From Phyllobacterium sp. OV277 (GTDB lineage Bacteria; Pseudomonadota; Alphaproteobacteria; Rhizobiales; Rhizobiaceae), in contig NZ_FNIY01000006.1 of assembly GCF_900104355.1 (NCBI RefSeq), forward strand, positions 62,001-126,000: 64,000 nt of DNA, written 5' to 3'. A program made the translations under genes and the position numbers. Below, piece after piece: positions 61,538 through 64,000 of the stretch. Position 1 is the first letter of the stretch. The number at the start of each line of letters is the position of its first letter. The notes below the pieces were generated by a model. The model did no database searches. It was given only the letters and a program-made list of their open reading frames with translations, and had not been told where the DNA came from.

Positions 61538-62659
61538 ATGACCGGTTCCCGTGCTCCTGCCTTTGCCAGTGACCTTGCCGCGCTGATTTCATCGCGGGAG
61601 GCGGAGCTTGTGGATATTCCGGTCATTCAGCCTGCCGATCAGTTTCTCGACATGGCAGGCGAGGATTTGCGCCGCCGGATTTTCCTGACCGAGAACGAGA
61701 ACGGCCAGAGCCTGTGCCTGCGGCCTGAGTTCACCATTCCTGTCTGCCGCAATCATATTGAGCTGAATGCTGCGACGCCGAAGCGTTATGCCTATCTCGG
61801 CGAAGTGTTCCGTCAGCGGCGCGAAGGCGGCAATGAATTCTTTCAGGCCGGGATTGAGGATCTGGGCGATGCCAACCGCGCCCGTGCCGATGTCCGCTCG
61901 CTGTCCGATGCCATCGCTTCCATTCGCCTTGTGGCTCCCAAGGCAGAACTCGAAACGCTGCTTGGTGATCAGGCGATTTTTGAAGCTGTGCTGGCGGCAC
62001 TCGGCCTGCCGCGCGGCTGGCAGAAGAAGCTGGCACGCGCCTTTGGCAATCCGGGTCAGCTGAAGAGCCTGCTTGCTGATCTCTCGTCCAATCAGAAAAA
62101 CGGTTCGCTGCCCGAGAGGCTCGCCGCGCTGGTCTCAGCAAGCGATGAGGCAGGTTTGGCCACGGAGCTGGAACAGGATATGCAGGCAGCCGGTATCTCA
62201 CCGGGTGCTGGCCGTAGCCCCACCGAGATTGCCCGTCGCCTGATCGAGAAAGCCAATCTGGCTTCGGTAAAGCTGCCCGCACAGGCTTTTGCCGCGCTGG
62301 AAACATTTCTGGCCATTCGTGTGCCATTGCAATCCGCTTCATCACATCTGCGCAATTTCTCGAAGACCAATGAATTTGACCTTGGCCCGGCGCTCGATCA
62401 GTTCGAGGCGCGGGTTGTTGCGGTGCGCGAGGCGGGCATTGAACAGGAAAACATCGTCTATGATGCCGCCTTTGGCCGTCCACTCGATTACTATACCGGT
62501 CTTGTCTATGAAACACGGGCTTTGAATCATCTTGAACTTGGCGCCATTGTTGGTGGTGGCCGTTATGACCGCTTGCTCACGATGCTTGGCGCTGTTGATT
62601 CCATTCCGGGCGTTGGTTTTTCGATCTGGCTCGACCGGCTGGAGAAGATTGCGCCATGA
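61538..62659 (+). CDS. hisZ: ATP phosphoribosyltransferase regulatory subunit
   Basis: HisRS-like regulatory subunit of 373 residues required by short-form HisG in the first step of histidine synthesis. It keeps the class II fold ([68 protein letters not shown]), but lacks an anticodon-binding domain. The start is the ATG 7 nt after hisS. Its stop overlaps hisG by 4 nt (ATGA), so the pair is translationally coupled. Expression together with hisS makes the operon a histidine synthesis and charging unit. Confidence 0.95.
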   Translation: MTGSRAPAFASDLAALISSREAELVDIPVIQPADQFLDMAGEDLRRRIFLTENENGQSLCLRPEFTIPVCRNHIELNAATPKRYAYLGEVFRQRREGGNEFFQAGIEDLGDANRARADVRSLSDAIASIRLVAPKAELETLLGDQAIFEAVLAALGLPRGWQKKLARAFGNPGQLKSLLADLSSNQKNGSLPERLAALVSASDEAGLATELEQDMQAAGISPGAGRSPTEIARRLIEKANLASVKLPAQAFAALETFLAIRVPLQSASSHLRNFSKTNEFDLGPALDQFEARVVAVREAGIEQENIVYDAAFGRPLDYYTGLVYETRALNHLELGAIVGGGRYDRLLTMLGAVDSIPGVGFSIWLDRLEKIAP

Positions 62660-63354
62660 CCATTACCCTTGCGCTTCCCTCCAAAGGCCGCCTGAAGGAA
62701 CAGGCGCTTGAAGTCCTTGAAAAGGCCGGGCTGAAAGTCGTCATGCCAAAGGACCAACGCAATTATCGTGCGCAGGTCGAAGGCGACAGCAAGATCGATA
62801 TCCTGTTTCTGTCAGCCTCCGAGATTGCCCGCGAATTGGGCTATGGCAGCGTTGATCTTGGCGTAACAGGTGAAGACCTGATCCGCGAAACTCTCTCCGC
62901 AGCCGATGAGCGTGTGCAGATCGAGGCGCGGCTGGGCTTTGGCCACGCGGATGTGGTCGTGGCTGTCCCCGAAGTTTGGTATGACGTGTCTACCATGGCT
63001 GATCTTGATGATGTGGCTGCGGAGTACCGCCAGCGCCATGGCAGGCGACTGCGCATCGCCACGAAATATTGGCGTTTAACCCAGCAGTTCTTCTCACAGA
63101 TGCATGGCATTCAGGTCTATCGCATTGTCGAAAGCCTCGGTGCAACTGAGGGTGCCCCGGCGTCCGGTTCTGCCGATATCATTGTTGATATCACCTCGAC
63201 CGGTTCGACGCTGCAAGCCAATCACCTGAAGGTGCTGGAAGACGGTATCATCCTCAAGTCCGAGGCATGCCTCGTTTCCTCACGCCAAAGCGCTGATCCT
63301 GCGGCGGTTGCTGCGCTTGCACAGCGCATACAGGCTGCACTCGCTTCCAGTTGA
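62656..63354 (+). CDS. hisG: ATP phosphoribosyltransferase, short form
   Basis: Catalytic subunit of the first enzyme of histidine biosynthesis, 232 residues, matching the short form that needs HisZ. Motifs: [33 protein letters not shown], and the PRPP-binding [20 protein letters not shown]. It overlaps hisZ by 4 nt. It is the last gene of hisS-hisZ-hisG; about 115 bp follow before msrB. Confidence 0.95.
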   Translation: MTITLALPSKGRLKEQALEVLEKAGLKVVMPKDQRNYRAQVEGDSKIDILFLSASEIARELGYGSVDLGVTGEDLIRETLSAADERVQIEARLGFGHADVVVAVPEVWYDVSTMADLDDVAAEYRQRHGRRLRIATKYWRLTQQFFSQMHGIQVYRIVESLGATEGAPASGSADIIVDITSTGSTLQANHLKVLEDGIILKSEACLVSSRQSADPAAVAALAQRIQAALASS

Positions 63355-63469
63355 GTTACATCAACTATCCGTGATTTTACGGATGCTCTGTAACTTTTAC
63401 CCGCTCTCATCCGTATTTCCCTGCAGATGACTGATATGCTTCGGTCATCCTGTTCAGGGAGACTATGTC

Positions 63470-63967
63470 ATGATGACACGCCGATCACTTTTTGGCGGAG
63501 CTGTTCTCGGGCTTGGAGCGCTCATCGCCGCGCGCTTTTCCACGACGACACCCAAGGCCTATGCAGCGGGCACGTTCGAAGTCGAGCACACGGATGCCGA
63601 GTGGAAGAAGCTGCTGACGGCTGACCAATACGATGTATTGCGGCAGGAGGGCACGGAACGCCCGTTTACCAGCCCGCTCAACCATGAAAAGCGCAAGGGT
63701 ACATTTGCCTGTGCCGGTTGTGATTTGTCGCTGTTTGACTCCGACACGAAATTTGACAGCGGAACCGGCTGGCCAAGCTTCTGGTCACCGATCAAGGGCG
63801 CCGTCACCGAAGTAACGGACAGTTCGTTCGGCATGTCGCGCACCGCCGTCAACTGCCACCGCTGTGGCGGCCACCTTGGGCACGTCTTTGATGATGGTCC
63901 GAAACCAACCGGTCTTCGTTATTGCATGAACGGCGTTGCCATGAGCTTCAAGCCGGCCGCTGCCTGA
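63470..63967 (+). CDS. msrB: Peptide-methionine (R)-S-oxide reductase, exported form
   Basis: MsrB of 165 residues that repairs methionine-R-sulfoxide. It has zinc Cys pairs CAGC and CHRC (FACAGCDLSLFDSDTKFDSG, NCHRCGGHLGHVFDDGP), GTGWPSFWSP, and the catalytic Cys in RYCMNGVAMSF (residue 152). The N-terminus MMTRRSLFGGAVLGLGALIA, then AKAYA-like TPKAYAAG, looks like a Tat-type twin-Arg signal peptide, so this enzyme should act in the periplasm. The TRRSLF pattern is a near-match, not a perfect Tat consensus. Another gene appears to start at 63991. Confidence 0.93.
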   Translation: MMTRRSLFGGAVLGLGALIAARFSTTTPKAYAAGTFEVEHTDAEWKKLLTADQYDVLRQEGTERPFTSPLNHEKRKGTFACAGCDLSLFDSDTKFDSGTGWPSFWSPIKGAVTEVTDSSFGMSRTAVNCHRCGGHLGHVFDDGPKPTGLRYCMNGVAMSFKPAAA

Positions 63968-63990
63968 GTTTCCGTGAAAGGAATTGCACT

Positions 63991-64000
63991 ATGAAATTGC
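63991..64000 (+). CDS. Start of the next gene (cut by window edge)
   Basis: AAAGGA followed about 8 nt later by ATG AAA TTG, just 23 nt after the msrB stop. Only three codons are visible, so nothing can be said about the product; it could be co-transcribed with msrB. Confidence 0.35.

Overview
This 64-kb window is ordinary chromosome from an alphaproteobacterium of the order Hyphomicrobiales (Rhizobiales). The closest fit by gene content is the Brucella/Ochrobactrum/Phyllobacterium group. Pointers to this are a zwf-pgl-edd operon, an alphaproteobacterial type GshA next to rsmE, a PdhS-like PAS histidine kinase, a RamB/ScfR-type regulator divergent from aceA, a phasin gene with TGC-N3-GCA promoter sites, hisS-hisZ-hisG, and a tRNA-His without G-1 and with A73. 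Coding density is high. I see no prophage, transposase, integrase, rRNA or CRISPR array. All assignments come from reading motifs and overall sequence character; no database search was run.

Layout. 1-2.9 kb (minus): Entner-Doudoroff/pentose entry, zwf-pgl-edd, with edd cut by the left edge. 3.1-6.6 kb: an aldehyde dehydrogenase and two SDR oxidoreductases, with a composite palindromic repeat between them. 6.6-10.3 kb: PiT phosphate transporter, then a KAS III-like enzyme followed after 1 nt by a YiiX-like papain-fold amidase. 10.3-13.3 kb (minus): a gamma-glutamylputrescine-type pair (PuuA-like ligase, PuuB-like oxidase) with a second composite repeat between them. 13.4-13.7 kb: a broken antitoxin gene. 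13.8-17.1 kb: aceA with a small co-transcribed gene, divergent from its probable regulator. 17.2-22.4 kb: a DMT permease and a potFGHI-type polyamine ABC transporter. 22.4-28.4 kb (minus): AsmA, a flavodoxin-fold reductase and a PdhS-like kinase. 28.6-30.4 kb: phasin, tRNA-His and HicAB. 30.4-33.6 kb: an operon of response regulator, histidine kinase and periplasmic binding protein with no permease. 33.6-44.2 kb: phytase-like esterase, xseA, UPF0314 protein, LysR divergent from a DUF1127 gene, a DUF937 repeat protein, purC, SDR, gshA, rsmE and an Lrp-type regulator. 44.3-53.4 kb: DMT permease, GNAT, an uncharacterised protein, a glutamine amidotransferase, phosphoesterase with GntR regulator, DUF3422 protein, LysR, and a tetA/tetR pair with two tet-operator-like sites. 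53.5-58.2 kb: glycolate oxidase glcDEF with an ASCH-domain gene inside the operon. 58.2-64 kb: L,D-transpeptidase, DNA glycosylase tag, hisS-hisZ-hisG, and a probably exported MsrB.

Metabolic theme. Glycolate oxidation to glyoxylate, isocitrate lyase, polyamine uptake and gamma-glutamylation, and Entner-Doudoroff enzymes point to a versatile soil or host-associated heterotroph that stores polyhydroxyalkanoate (phasin). The items most worth following up are the broken antitoxin next to a palindromic repeat, the repeat family itself, the two-component system with an orphan binding protein, the DUF937 protein with a five-fold repeated helix motif, the ASCH gene inside glcDEF, the KAS III/papain-fold pair, and the unusual tRNA-His together with its synthetase.
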